Assembly: GCA_021787435.1 (NCBI GenBank)
Contig: JAJYLY010000003.1
Location: 124,001 to 188,000 of the forward strand
Length of the DNA: 64,000 nt
Direction: 5' to 3'
Source: Pseudomonadota bacterium
Lineage (GTDB): Bacteria; Pseudomonadota; Gammaproteobacteria; Burkholderiales; Gallionellaceae
Below, piece after piece: positions 27,852-36,189 of this stretch. Below the pieces are notes generated by a model. That model worked only from the letters and a program-made list of their open reading frames with translations, did no database searches and was not told where the DNA came from. A program made the position numbers and the translations under genes. How positions within the stretch are numbered: the first letter of the stretch is position 1; the number at the start of each line of letters is the position of its first letter.

Positions 27852-28296
27852 AACACCAGCAACCATGCGGCTTGTAGCGTTTTTACCCAAACCAATCCAA
27901 AACGGAAATTACTTAAGGAAGCACTGGTGGGAGCAGGGAAACTGGTGTCGAAGTAGAGCATCAAAACTTCTCGTCGCGCATTTCACGCAGCAACTTAGCG
28001 CTGGGTTTGTGCCAGCATGGCATGCGACTGCGAAATTCGCGAGTGACCTGACAGCGCGCTGGGTTTTTTCGACCTGGGATATCCGCGCAACAGGGTATGC
28101 CATGGACGGGCTTTGCAGTCAGTGGATATGGGGAAAAGCGGCGGGTCATTGCGGGAGAGTATTGCAAGTGGCGATGGCCTCCACAGAACTCGGGGCGTAT
28201 CAGTTTCTTTCGCATGTGAAACTTTTTGCTGGTCGATGGTAAGTCAGCTGCAATATGCGTTATACCTGTATAGCATAAGCAGAAAAGTAATGAATC
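27852..28296. other. Gene-free stretch after the tRNA cluster
   Basis: I see no convincing gene in these 445 bases. Frames on both strands are open in places (one minus frame runs across it), but none has a plausible ribosome site, a recognisable motif or a natural end. Near its right end TATAC-CT-GTATA (28261-28272) forms a small inverted repeat just ahead of the second antitoxin gene and may be its operator. Confidence 0.5.
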
Positions 28297-28521
28297 ATGC
28301 TTGCAATTAGACTGCCAGTAGAAATTGAAACACGTCTTGAAGCACTGGCACAATTCACGGGACGCACCAAGACCTTTTACGCTCGCGAAGCTATCCTTCA
28401 GTATTTGGACGACCTCGAAGATTTGTACCTTGCAGAAAACCGTTCGATTGAAATTCGGACATGCCGCAGCAAGACCCACAGTATAGAGGAAGTGGAGCGC
28501 AGCCTTGGTTTGGCGGATTAA
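28297..28521 (+). CDS. RelB-type ribbon-helix-helix antitoxin
   Basis: A 74-residue antitoxin with an intact DNA-binding domain (MLAIRLPVEIETRLEALA, then TGRTKTFYAREAILQYLDD) and the LEDLYLAENR segment seen in RelB partners of RelE. The gene has a full start and stop, but its toxin gene is broken (next feature), so it is now an orphan antitoxin that could still counter related toxins or repress its own promoter. Confidence 0.85.
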   Translation: MLAIRLPVEIETRLEALAQFTGRTKTFYAREAILQYLDDLEDLYLAENRSIEIRTCRSKTHSIEEVERSLGLAD

Positions 28522-28776
28522 ATTTGATGATGCCTCCAAGAAAAGTCTGGTAAAGCTGGACAAACAGATTGCCTGACGTTTCACAGTTTTTTGCGTGAAC
28601 GTGTGGCCGTATTGGTCGATCCGCGCAGTACTGGTGAAGCGCTCAAAGGCTCCAGATTGGGAGAGTCCTGGAAGTACCGGGTTGGTGACTATCGGATTAT
28701 CAGCAGCATCGAGGATGGTATCTTGCGCATTCTCGTCGTGCGGATTGGGAATCGCAAAGAGGTATACCGGAAATGA
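28505..28776 (+). pseudogene. RelE toxin pseudogene
   Basis: The 5' part, from a TTG overlapping the antitoxin end, reads [21 protein letters not shown] like a RelE N-terminus, then hits a TGA at 28574-28576 (CGA in relatives would be Arg). The rest is in another frame beginning after a run of six T at 28587-28592: [31 protein letters not shown] and [11 protein letters not shown], a normal RelE ending. One nonsense change plus a one-base loss in the T-run explain both defects. The whole sequence is present, so decay is recent. Confidence 0.85.
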
Positions 28777-28885
28777 AATTTCCCAATGTGTGGCAGCGCA
28801 AGTTTTTCGGTACAGTAGCGGTACGCGCATCAGTTTTTCATGACGACGCCAAACTGCAGTCGTATAGATACTATATGCTGTTTTA

Positions 28886-29060
28886 ATCTTGACATCCTCC
28901 CCTGCCTAAGCCCGCAAGGGGCTTCCCTCAGAACTAAGGCAGCAAGCTGCCAAGTTCCTGAATGAAAGGCAGGGGATTCCTACTGCTTCTATCCCGGAAT
29001 GTGGTAGATAGCTTCGGTGAGTTCCTGTTGCTGACGGCATTACTGCACCGTTCACTTGGC
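28886..29060 (-). ncRNA. Probable omega/reRNA region at the 3' end of tnpB
   Basis: In IS605 elements the 3' end of tnpB and the right end are transcribed as the guide RNA of TnpB. Here the last 60 codons of tnpB lie beyond the catalytic core and have the low-complexity look of a translated scaffold, and the strand ends in the GCAAG hairpin and GGGGAGGATGTC. The guide would then be the roughly 16 bases just left of about 28886. This is inferred from the family; the 5' end is a guess. Confidence 0.4.
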
Positions 29061-30198
29061 AGGCGAGCCGGGCATGTCCTGCCCTTAGAATATTGATGGA
29101 CGCATTGAGGTCTGCATTTTCCGCATACCCACATTCGACGCACTCAAACTTGGATTGTGTCTTGCGATTCTCGGCGGATACATGGCTGCAAGCCGGACAT
29201 GTCCGGCTGGTGTTGCGCGGATTGATGGCAAGTACATCCCCACCACGCCATGCCTGCTTGTATTCCAACTGGCGGCGAAACTCGCCCCAGCCCTGATCGA
29301 GAATCGACTTGTTGAGGCCGGACTTGGCTTTTGCACTTCGCCCTGGAGTCTCAACCATACCTGCTGCCGACTTGCTCATGTTCGTGACTTTCAAATCTTC
29401 GATAACAATCATCGCGTGGTTTTTGCTGATGAGGGTAGAAGTCTTGTGGAGAAAGTCGTTCCGGGCATAAGCTACCCGCTGATGCAATCGTGATATTTTC
29501 TGCTTCTGCTTTTTCCAGTTGCTGCTGAACTTCGTTTTGCGACTTAGGCAACGCTGATACTTCTCCAGCTTCGTCGCGTTCTTTCGGAAAGCATTGACCG
29601 GCTCAAACATCGTGCCATCGGACAGAGTTGCAAAACGGGTGATACCCACGTCTATGTCGACCATGCTGCTGGACGGATGCGCCGGCTGTTCAATCTCGCG
29701 CTCGGTCTGGATGCTGGCATACCACTTACCAGCAACACAGGATACGGTGATATTTTTGATTACACCCTCGACAGCACGGCTTTTGCGATAGCGAATCCAG
29801 CCCAGCTTGGGAAGCCTGATGCGGCTATTTCCCGCATCTAATTCGCAACCTTGAGGGAAGCAAAAGCGACTATTGACCCCTTTCTTTTTGAAAGTCGGAA
29901 AGTCTGCACGTTTCTCGAAAAAGTTTTTGTAAGCGCGCGCCAGGTCTTTGAGTACGAGTTGATATAGCTGCGATGGAGTTTCCTTGAGCCACAATGTTTC
30001 TGGTTCTTTTTTCCAAACAGGAAGCCACTTGCACATTGCAAAATGATTGATGAACTTCTCGCCCGCTTCGTGATTGGCTGTTTGCAACGCCAGCGCCTTG
30101 TTCCAGACGTACCGGCATGAACCGGCGATGCGACGCATGGCGCGTTGCTGTTCGCCGTTTGGCATGATCTGAAATTTGTAGGCTTGCAAGCGTATCAT
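28906..30198 (-). CDS. tnpB: RNA-guided endonuclease TnpB (IS605 OrfB family)
   Basis: A 430-residue TnpB, ancestor-type relative of Cas12, that cuts DNA next to a short TAM under an omega RNA and protects the element from loss. The N-terminal helix-turn-helix/wedge part starts [14 protein letters not shown]. The RuvC residues are all present: Asp183 in DIDVGITR, Glu267 in IVIEDLK and Asp363 in NADLNAS. The zinc ribbon has CPAC at 334-337 and CVEC at 353-356. It looks catalytically intact. It is divergent from tnpA, and its last 60 residues overlap the scaffold region. Confidence 0.93.
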   Translation of the reverse strand: MIRLQAYKFQIMPNGEQQRAMRRIAGSCRYVWNKALALQTANHEAGEKFINHFAMCKWLPVWKKEPETLWLKETPSQLYQLVLKDLARAYKNFFEKRADFPTFKKKGVNSRFCFPQGCELDAGNSRIRLPKLGWIRYRKSRAVEGVIKNITVSCVAGKWYASIQTEREIEQPAHPSSSMVDIDVGITRFATLSDGTMFEPVNAFRKNATKLEKYQRCLSRKTKFSSNWKKQKQKISRLHQRVAYARNDFLHKTSTLISKNHAMIVIEDLKVTNMSKSAAGMVETPGRSAKAKSGLNKSILDQGWGEFRRQLEYKQAWRGGDVLAINPRNTSRTCPACSHVSAENRKTQSKFECVECGYAENADLNASINILRAGHARLACQVNGAVMPSATGTHRSYLPHSGIEAVGIPCLSFRNLAACCLSSEGSPLRA

Positions 30199-30219
30199 GT
30201 TTCAGATTATATTTGGTCT

Positions 30220-30636
30220 ATGGAAAAAAACAAGGAAATAAGACATGGTAGACATTGCATTTTCAAAATGCACGTTCACTTGGTCTTTGTGACAAAATAC
30301 CGCCGTGATGTGTTCACCAAGGAAGTAATTGATGACCTGCGAGGTATCTTCGCTGGCGTCTGCACCGATCTTGAGGCGGAACTGATGGAATTCGATGGCG
30401 AGCATGACCATGTGCATCTCCTGGTGAACTATCCGCCTAAGCTATCCGTGTCCGTGTTGGTGAATAGCCTGAAAGGGGTATCCAGCCGGATGATTCGGAA
30501 AAAGCACTATCCATGTATTCGCAAAAAATTGTGGGGTGGCGCACTGTGGTCGCCATCCTATTTTGCCGCCTCTTGCGGAGGAGCGCCGATTGCTATTATT
30601 CGCCAATACATTGAGCAACAGCAAACGCCGGAGTAA
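30220..30636 (+). CDS. tnpA: IS200/IS605-family Y1 transposase TnpA
   Basis: HUH single-strand transposase that cuts and joins element ends at hairpins. The 138-residue product has CIFKMHVHLVFVTKYRRDVF at the start, the HUH motif (His64-Val-His66) in HDHVHLLV and the catalytic Tyr130 in IRQYIEQQ; the stretch LWSPSYFAASCGG precedes it. Length is normal and the frame intact. The start ATG at 30220 is chosen over the in-frame extension to 30145, which runs into tnpB. With an intact tnpB the element may still be mobile. Confidence 0.93.
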   Translation: MEKNKEIRHGRHCIFKMHVHLVFVTKYRRDVFTKEVIDDLRGIFAGVCTDLEAELMEFDGEHDHVHLLVNYPPKLSVSVLVNSLKGVSSRMIRKKHYPCIRKKLWGGALWSPSYFAASCGGAPIAIIRQYIEQQQTPE

Positions 30637-30874
30637 GCTAACAACATGGATACCTGCGGTATTCATCCTCCCCCTTCATTCAGAAACACGAGCCGTTAGG
30701 CGACATGTTTCGTGGGAATGCCCTTGCGGCATGAACGGGGAGGATTTCCGCGCAATCTGTTAAAACTGCATTTTAATCCACATAGCCATTCACTAAGGTG
30801 CCAAACAAAGGTTAAGATCAGAACTTGATGTTCAATTACTTTATAATTTCATTGGCGCCATGAAAGAAGGAAAC

Positions 30875-32299
30875 ATGCAATCCAACATCTACCCCGTCAT
30901 CCTCTCCGGCGGTTCGGGCACGCGACTATGGCCATTGTCGCGGACAGCCATGCCCAAACAGTTCCTGCCGCTGTTGTCCGAACACACCCTGTTTCAGGAA
31001 ACGGTGTTGCGCCTTAAGGGTTTTCCCAATATGAGTGCGCCGCTGGTGGTCTGCAACAGTCATCACCGCTTCCTGGCAGCCGAGCAGCTGCACGCCATCG
31101 ACACGCCGCCTTTGCTGCAGATACTGGAACCGGTAGGCAGGAATACGGCGCCGGCCGTGGCAGTCTCAGCCTTCGCCGCGCTGGACAAGGAAGAGGGGGC
31201 GATCCTGCTGGTGATGCCCGCCGATCATCTGATCCGCGATATTCCGGGCTTTCATTGGGCGATTCATCAGGCAAGGGCGCTTGCGCAACAGGGCAGGCTG
31301 GTGACTTTCGGCATCAAACCCGATGAGCCTGCTACCGGGTTCGGCTACATCGAGGGCGGTAGTGCTCTCGATACTGAAGGGGGCGCCTTTTCGGTCGCGC
31401 GCTTCGTGGAAAAGCCGGATATGGAGACTGCGAAGGCATTCCTGGATTCGGGCAATTTTTTCTGGAACAGCGGCATGTTTGTATTCAAGGCATCTGTTTA
31501 CTTGAACGAACTGCAAACTTACCGCCCCGATATCTATCAGGCAGCACAGCTTGCGTGGCAGCACAGCACCCATGATCTGGATTTTTGCCGCCTGCATGAG
31601 AGCGATTTTGCATCCTGCCCCTCCGAGTCGATCGACTATGCGGTGATGGAGCGCACCCAATCTGCAGCCATGGTCGCGGTCGATATCGGCTGGAACGACA
31701 TCGGTTCATGGTCCTCGCTGGCCGATGTCAGCACGAAGGATGCAAAGGGCAATACAGTGCGCGGCGATGTCTACATGGCCGAGGCTAGCGGCTCATACCT
31801 GCGCGCTGAGAGCCGCATGGTGGCTGCCATCGGCGTGCGCGATCTGGTGATCGTGGAGACGGCGGATGCGGTGCTGGTGATGCACAAGGACATGGCGCAG
31901 GATGTGAAACATGCGGTGGAGTTCTTAAAGCAGGCCGAGCGCACAGAACACTTGGTGCACCGGCGCGTTTACCGGCCATGGGGGTATTACGAGGGCATAG
32001 ACATGGGCGAGCGCTTCCAGGTCAAACGCATCATGGTGAAGCCGGGAGCCAAGCTGTCCCTGCAGATGCACTATCACCGGGCAGAGCACTGGATCGTCGT
32101 GTCTGGTACCGCGAAAGTCACCTGCGGGGACAAGGTCGAGCTGCTGCATGAGAATCAGTCGACATATATTCCGATCGGCGAGACACACCGCCTTGAGAAT
32201 GTCGGGAAGCTGCCGCTGTTCATGATCGAAGTGCAGTCCGGAAGCTATCTAGGCGAGGACGATATCGTACGTTTCGAGGACGATTACAAGCGCAGCTGA
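30875..32299 (+). CDS. manC: Mannose-1-phosphate guanylyltransferase/mannose-6-phosphate isomerase
   Basis: Makes GDP-mannose for EPS; the C-terminal cupin may also isomerise fructose 6-phosphate. The product of about 474 residues has the nucleotide motif LSGGSGTRLWPLSR at the start, the sugar-phosphate motif RFVEKPD at about 175, NSGMFVF, and the zinc cupin with LQMHYHRAEHWIVVSG near residue 390. An ATG also exists at 30860, but AAGGA just before 30875 supports the later start. It opens the EPS region and is convergent with hydrolase 1, 13 bp beyond its stop. Confidence 0.93.
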   Translation: MQSNIYPVILSGGSGTRLWPLSRTAMPKQFLPLLSEHTLFQETVLRLKGFPNMSAPLVVCNSHHRFLAAEQLHAIDTPPLLQILEPVGRNTAPAVAVSAFAALDKEEGAILLVMPADHLIRDIPGFHWAIHQARALAQQGRLVTFGIKPDEPATGFGYIEGGSALDTEGGAFSVARFVEKPDMETAKAFLDSGNFFWNSGMFVFKASVYLNELQTYRPDIYQAAQLAWQHSTHDLDFCRLHESDFASCPSESIDYAVMERTQSAAMVAVDIGWNDIGSWSSLADVSTKDAKGNTVRGDVYMAEASGSYLRAESRMVAAIGVRDLVIVETADAVLVMHKDMAQDVKHAVEFLKQAERTEHLVHRRVYRPWGYYEGIDMGERFQVKRIMVKPGAKLSLQMHYHRAEHWIVVSGTAKVTCGDKVELLHENQSTYIPIGETHRLENVGKLPLFMIEVQSGSYLGEDDIVRFEDDYKRS

Positions 32300-32312
32300 G
32301 CTTTGACGCGGA

Positions 32313-33149
32313 TTAGAGTTTTTTCACCCAGTCGCAAGTCCATTCGGCAACCTGATCCCGCCAGAGGCGGGATGAAAAGGTATGGTCAGCATCGGGCAAG
32401 ATTTGGCGCAGCACTTTGGGCGAATCAAGCAGGTTCTGCCATGCGTCGGATGCCTTGACTGCATCTTCGAATTCGCGCGCGACGAGGTCGTTTCCGCTCA
32501 GGATGAGCAGACTGCTTCCCTGGAAGCCTTCCAGATCGGTGCGCATTCTTTCGGGCAGCGGCTGATCATTTTTGGGTGCTTCCTGCCTGGCTTTAGAGAC
32601 TGCGCCAAAGAATCCTTTGATTGAGTTTGCAAAATCGAATTTTCCGGAAATCAGCTTGCGCCACAGGTGAGGATCGGTAACTTTGGAAAGATAATAGTGC
32701 TTGAGTTGCGTTTTCGCTTCGCCCTGCGGCGTTCTGACCCAGGGGTTCGCCAGCACGAGGCCGCTCACTCGTAAATCGCGATGTGCGTAGAAGATCGCTG
32801 CGGAAGCTGCATCGCAGAGCCCCCATAGCACGACTTTTTCGAGTTGTGAGCAGTGCGAAAAAAAGGCATCCACTGCAGCCCTGATGTCTTTTTCGACCTC
32901 GTCGAAAATGTGCAATTTTCCTTCGCTGTCTCCCATGCCGCGATAATCAAAGCGCATGCAGGGAATGCCTGCCTCTGCCAAGCTTCTTGACAGCAGCGTG
33001 AATTGCCTGTGGCTGCCTGCGCGGTATTGCGGTCCGCCAACGATGATGAGCACGCCTTGCGCATGAGCGGTTTCGGGCATGGCCAGGATCGCTGCGAGGC
33101 CGTCTTTTTCACACTCGAAGCTAAAGGCAGTTTCAGTAAAATTCTTCAT
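32313..33149 (-). CDS. Hydrolase 1, exosortase A system-associated
   Basis: A 278-residue alpha/beta-hydrolase of the type encoded with exosortase-A EPS loci; the substrate is unknown. It has IIVGGPQYRAGSHRQF near residue 35, FDYRGMGDSEG, and a nucleophile elbow reading WGLCDAAS, in which Cys stands in the place of the usual Ser. A C-terminal DADHTFSS supplies the His. The start at 33149 overlaps the upstream hydrolase 2 by 4 bp, so ACP, hydrolase 2 and hydrolase 1 form one operon. The acyl-CoA ligase usually found beside them is absent. Confidence 0.88.
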   Translation of the reverse strand: MKNFTETAFSFECEKDGLAAILAMPETAHAQGVLIIVGGPQYRAGSHRQFTLLSRSLAEAGIPCMRFDYRGMGDSEGKLHIFDEVEKDIRAAVDAFFSHCSQLEKVVLWGLCDAASAAIFYAHRDLRVSGLVLANPWVRTPQGEAKTQLKHYYLSKVTDPHLWRKLISGKFDFANSIKGFFGAVSKARQEAPKNDQPLPERMRTDLEGFQGSSLLILSGNDLVAREFEDAVKASDAWQNLLDSPKVLRQILPDADHTFSSRLWRDQVAEWTCDWVKKL

Positions 33150-33958
33150 GCCGAAAAAATTTGCGCCGTTCCGGTTATGAGATCGGGGCAGTCCGTGATC
33201 TCCTGGGTGGACCAGAAGGGTTCGCCCTGAACCTTGTGAACATGGGCCGTGATGCCGCGGTTTATCCATGCATCGAGGATGCGTGCAGAGGCGGGTGAGA
33301 GTGAAAGGCTTGCATCCGGCATGGTCTCGAACCAGTGATGGGGGATGCCGGTCTTGCCAAGTTCGCCGAGCTTCAGGCGGCCTATCGATTCGGCAAGTTC
33401 ATGCGCCAATTCGTAGCCTGCGATTTCAAGCGTGCCGTTTGAAGCAAGTTCGCGCTTCAAATCCTGCAGGCTGACTTTTTCTCTGCCTGCAATCATCGCG
33501 TTCGCAAGGCGCAAGCGGAGAAATTGCGCAATATAAGTTTCACCGCTGTGCACCGGTTGCCAGAGCAGGATGCGATCGATGGCGCAGTCTGCATCGGCCG
33601 CAAAATCCAGTGCCAGCAATGCGCCCAGTCTCAATCCCAGTAGCGTAACAGGCAGGTCGTGCTGTGTTTTCAGCCAAGCGAGTGCGAGCCTCAGATCGTC
33701 CTTCCATATTTCCCATCTGGCGTCCTTGAAGTCGCCGCTGCTGTCGCCGCAACCGTAGAGGTCGACCTGAAGTACGGAGTAGCCAATTTTTGCCAAGTTT
33801 CTTGCCTGCAGGGCTGCCATGCGGCGACTCTTGTTCATTTCCTCTGCAAAGGGAGGGACGTAAAGCACCATACCTTTGCAGGTTTCGGAACAAGGATGAT
33901 AGGTGAGTAAGCGCCGGCCCGAACCGATTTGCAGGAAAAAAGGCCGGAATGCGCTCAT
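33146..33958 (-). CDS. Hydrolase 2, exosortase A system-associated
   Basis: A 270-residue alpha/beta-hydrolase-fold protein, usually encoded between the ACP and hydrolase 1 of XrtA loci. It has VLYVPPFAEEMNKSRRM near residue 32 and VDLYGCGDSSGDF at about 65. The position of the nucleophile elbow reads LLGLRLGALLA, so the canonical Ser is replaced by Arg and ordinary serine hydrolysis seems unlikely. It overlaps the ACP gene upstream and hydrolase 1 downstream by 4 bp each. The role is unknown; an acyl-handling role is inferred from the ACP neighbour. Confidence 0.88.
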   Translation of the reverse strand: MSAFRPFFLQIGSGRRLLTYHPCSETCKGMVLYVPPFAEEMNKSRRMAALQARNLAKIGYSVLQVDLYGCGDSSGDFKDARWEIWKDDLRLALAWLKTQHDLPVTLLGLRLGALLALDFAADADCAIDRILLWQPVHSGETYIAQFLRLRLANAMIAGREKVSLQDLKRELASNGTLEIAGYELAHELAESIGRLKLGELGKTGIPHHWFETMPDASLSLSPASARILDAWINRGITAHVHKVQGEPFWSTQEITDCPDLITGTAQIFSA

Positions 33959-34206
33959 GAAGACAATTTCTGTGTCACAAAATCGTTCAGACTGCCTAGG
34001 GTCGCAAAAACCTCGGCGCTGATTTCGTCGTCGTCGACGACGAACCCGAAATGATCCTCGAGCGCTGTAATCAGGTTGACCACGGCCATCGAGTCCAATT
34101 CCGGCAGGCTGCCCAGCAGATGCGTTTCCGGGGTCATCGCCTGAATTCTGTTGCCAAGCTGCAAAGAGTTGCCTAGAATCGTTCTGACTTCGTCAAAGTT
34201 TGCCAT
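33955..34206 (-). CDS. Acyl carrier protein, exosortase A system-associated
   Basis: An 83-residue ACP distinct from AcpP. The phosphopantetheine site is in LPELDSMAVVNLITALE (Ser at about residue 39), and the helix III region is DDDEISAEVFATLGS. It is first in the operon with hydrolases 2 and 1. Such an ACP could carry an acyl or aminoacyl group for EPS or for the FeeM-type acyltransferase encoded at 48794, but no sequence evidence links them. Confidence 0.9.
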   Translation of the reverse strand: MANFDEVRTILGNSLQLGNRIQAMTPETHLLGSLPELDSMAVVNLITALEDHFGFVVDDDEISAEVFATLGSLNDFVTQKLSS

Positions 34207-34290
34207 GCCGTCTCCAAATGATAAATTGGCGCGAATTATAGCTTGCCTGTTTTGGATGCGGGCGCACTTCGTGGCTGTTGTCGGAAAATT

Positions 34291-34385
34291 TTACACTTTG
34301 CCACTCTGGGAGTGAATGCTTCATGTTTTATGTTCTGCAACTTGATGAATAATAATTAATTATTTTTCATGGTATAGAATTTGCT
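34291..34385 (+). promoter_or_regulatory. Sigma-54 promoter and upstream half-site for the first PEP-CTERM gene
   Basis: TGGTATA-GAAT-TTGCT (34370-34385) matches the sigma-54 consensus TGGYAYR-N4-TTGCW at every position. It lies 52 bp before the ATG at 34438. TTTACAC (34291-34297) lies 72 bp upstream and recurs at the same distance from the second sigma-54 promoter at 45835, so it may be an activator site. This 231-bp gap holds no gene. Confidence 0.75.
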
Positions 34386-34437
34386 TATATTCTGTTAGGG
34401 ATTTATTCAGGGCTGGCGTCAGTGTTAAGGTGTGGAA

Positions 34438-35268
34438 ATGAACGGTAATCTTTTTCGAAATGGCATACGGGCCTTGGCATTGCTGGCGGCGATTGCGTCG
34501 CCTTCCTTTTCGCATGCCTATTCCCTATCTGCCTTGCAGAACACAACGCTGAGTTCGTCGAGTACATCGAGTGCGCTCAGCGCATACTCCTTTTCGACGC
34601 TGACGGGTGCGACTGATCCGGCAAACGATGCCCTTAACGCCACGGCAGATTTTCAAGTCTCTGCCGATTCGATGGTCATCACGCTGACCAATCTGCAGTC
34701 CAATATCACAAGCGTAGGACAGAACATCAGCTGGTTGTGGTTTACCGTGAACAACGGGCAGGCCATCCTGGATCTCAGCGGTGCTACCGCGGATATTTTA
34801 GGTACGGGTAATCCCGGGTCGGGAAATTTGATAACCATCTCTCAGGGTGGGGTAGTGACTTCTACGAGCGCGCTCATGGGCTATCAGCTCGGCCCGCAGG
34901 GAATTTCCTCCCAGAAACATTGGAGCGCAGGACAGGGAGCTACACAGTTCTACCTCAGCGATCTCAACGGCGGAGGAGCGCCTGATCAGACCATCATCGG
35001 GCCGCCTGATTCGAATGGTAATTATGGTATGGTGAAATCCTCAATTTATGGTGGTAATGGGAATAGCGCCACGCACAATCCTTTCATCCAGAATCAGGCG
35101 ACATTCAGGATTGCAGATGCAGGTCTGCTTCCGACCTCGACTATATCCAACGTGCAGATTGGTTTTGGCACGAAACCTGTACCTGAGCCTGGTTCCCTCG
35201 CATTGCTTGCAATCGGCGCGCTTGCCTTTGCGTTCCGCCACAAAACAAAGGGCAAGAATTTCGCCTGA
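34438..35268 (+). CDS. PEP-CTERM sorting-domain protein
   Basis: A secreted protein of 276 residues with a signal peptide (ALALLAAIASPSFSHA) and a C-terminal exosortase signal: VPEPGSLALLAIGALAFAF followed by RHKTKGK. The middle is rich in Ser, Thr, Asn and Gly with no recognisable domain, as in many EPS-associated exported proteins. It should be cut at the PEP motif by the exosortase, which is not in this window. The frame starts with GTG at 34432, but the ATG at 34438 is closer to the ribosome site. A sigma-54 promoter lies upstream. Confidence 0.88.
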   Translation: MNGNLFRNGIRALALLAAIASPSFSHAYSLSALQNTTLSSSSTSSALSAYSFSTLTGATDPANDALNATADFQVSADSMVITLTNLQSNITSVGQNISWLWFTVNNGQAILDLSGATADILGTGNPGSGNLITISQGGVVTSTSALMGYQLGPQGISSQKHWSAGQGATQFYLSDLNGGGAPDQTIIGPPDSNGNYGMVKSSIYGGNGNSATHNPFIQNQATFRIADAGLLPTSTISNVQIGFGTKPVPEPGSLALLAIGALAFAFRHKTKGKNFA

Positions 35269-35297
35269 GCCAACATGAATTTAGGAGGGTTGCGGAA

Positions 35298-36077
35298 ATG
35301 CTGATTCGAATGAGGTGTTTTCGTGCCATCCCGTTTTTTTCACTGCTTGGTCTCGCGATTTCCGCTCATGCTGCAAGCCTTGCTGACACGGTTGCGATGA
35401 TCAAGCCGTCCATCGTCGCAGTAGGCACGCTGCAGCAAGACAGAGCGCCTCCTTCTAGGTTCATCGGAACCGGTTTCGTGGTCGGCGACGGAAATCATGT
35501 GATCACCAACGCGCATGTGCTTCCGCCGCCTCTGGACACCGAGAACCATGAAGAGCTGGTGATATTTTCCGGCGAAGGCGAACAGGCAAAAGCGCGCACC
35601 GCGACAACGGTAAGTATCGATCCCAAGCATGACCTGGCCTTGCTCAAGATCAGCGGCCCGTCGCTGCCCGCATTGCATTTCGCCAATGACAGCAGTGTCA
35701 GGGAAGGCGAGTCCCTAGCCTTTACCGGTTTTCCGATCGGCATGGTTCTGGGTCTTTATCCCGTGACGCATAGGGCGACCCTGTCAGCCATCACGCCCAT
35801 CGTGATACCGGCAGCTCATGCCAGCGATTTGAACGTGAAGGTGATTAGACAACTGATGACGCCTTTTTCGGTATTCCAGCTCGATGCGACGGCCTATCCG
35901 GGAAATAGCGGCAGCCCGCTTTATGAGCCGCAGACGGGCAGGGTTGTTGGCATCGTCAACATGGTCTTCGTCAAGGACACCAAGGAACATGTTCTGTCCG
36001 AACCCAGCGGCATTGCCTATGCGATCCCAAGTGTATATATCGTGAGTCTCATCAGGGAAGCCGGTCTGACGCCCTGA
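35298..36077 (+). CDS. Exported trypsin-like serine protease (S1C/HtrA-like), no PDZ
   Basis: A 259-residue protein with a signal peptide (FFSLLGLAISAHA) and a trypsin-fold domain. The catalytic triad is visible as His in VITNAHVL (about residue 71), Asp in KHDLALLK (about 112) and Ser in YPGNSGSPL (about 199). No PDZ domain follows. It begins 29 bp after the PEP-CTERM gene with a ribosome site (TAGGAGGG), so the two probably share the sigma-54 transcript. A role in handling secreted PEP-CTERM proteins is an inference from position. Confidence 0.88.
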   Translation: MLIRMRCFRAIPFFSLLGLAISAHAASLADTVAMIKPSIVAVGTLQQDRAPPSRFIGTGFVVGDGNHVITNAHVLPPPLDTENHEELVIFSGEGEQAKARTATTVSIDPKHDLALLKISGPSLPALHFANDSSVREGESLAFTGFPIGMVLGLYPVTHRATLSAITPIVIPAAHASDLNVKVIRQLMTPFSVFQLDATAYPGNSGSPLYEPQTGRVVGIVNMVFVKDTKEHVLSEPSGIAYAIPSVYIVSLIREAGLTP

Positions 36078-36189
36078 TTCGGCGCTTGGGATAAATTCAA
36101 ATGTATCGTTGCAGTAGGGCTTTGAATCGGCGATACTCTCAAGCAATGGGAACGCCACCGGTTTAATTTATATATTGAAGGGTACGGAA

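Larger units (their letters stand above)
28886..30760. mobile_element. IS200/IS605-family element with divergent tnpA and tnpB
   Basis: The element contains a full tnpB (minus) and tnpA (plus) starting 22 bp apart. Both ends carry the same signature: ATCCTCCCC followed by a small hairpin with loop GCAAG, as AAGCCC-GCAAG-GGGCTT at the left end (28909-28925) and, read on the other strand, ATGCC-GCAAG-GGCAT at the right end (about 30717-30735). Exact boundaries (left about 28886, right about 30755) are estimates, because such elements make no target duplication. Confidence 0.75.

Noticed and set aside
27961..28830. Minus-strand open frame of 289 codons across the gene-free stretch and the RelB/RelE genes
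   Set aside because: It overlaps the recognised antitoxin and toxin sequences on the other strand and has no family similarity or ribosome site.
27760..30860. tRNA-Leu as the attachment site of an integrated element
   Set aside because: No integrase gene and no second copy of the tRNA 3' end were found downstream.
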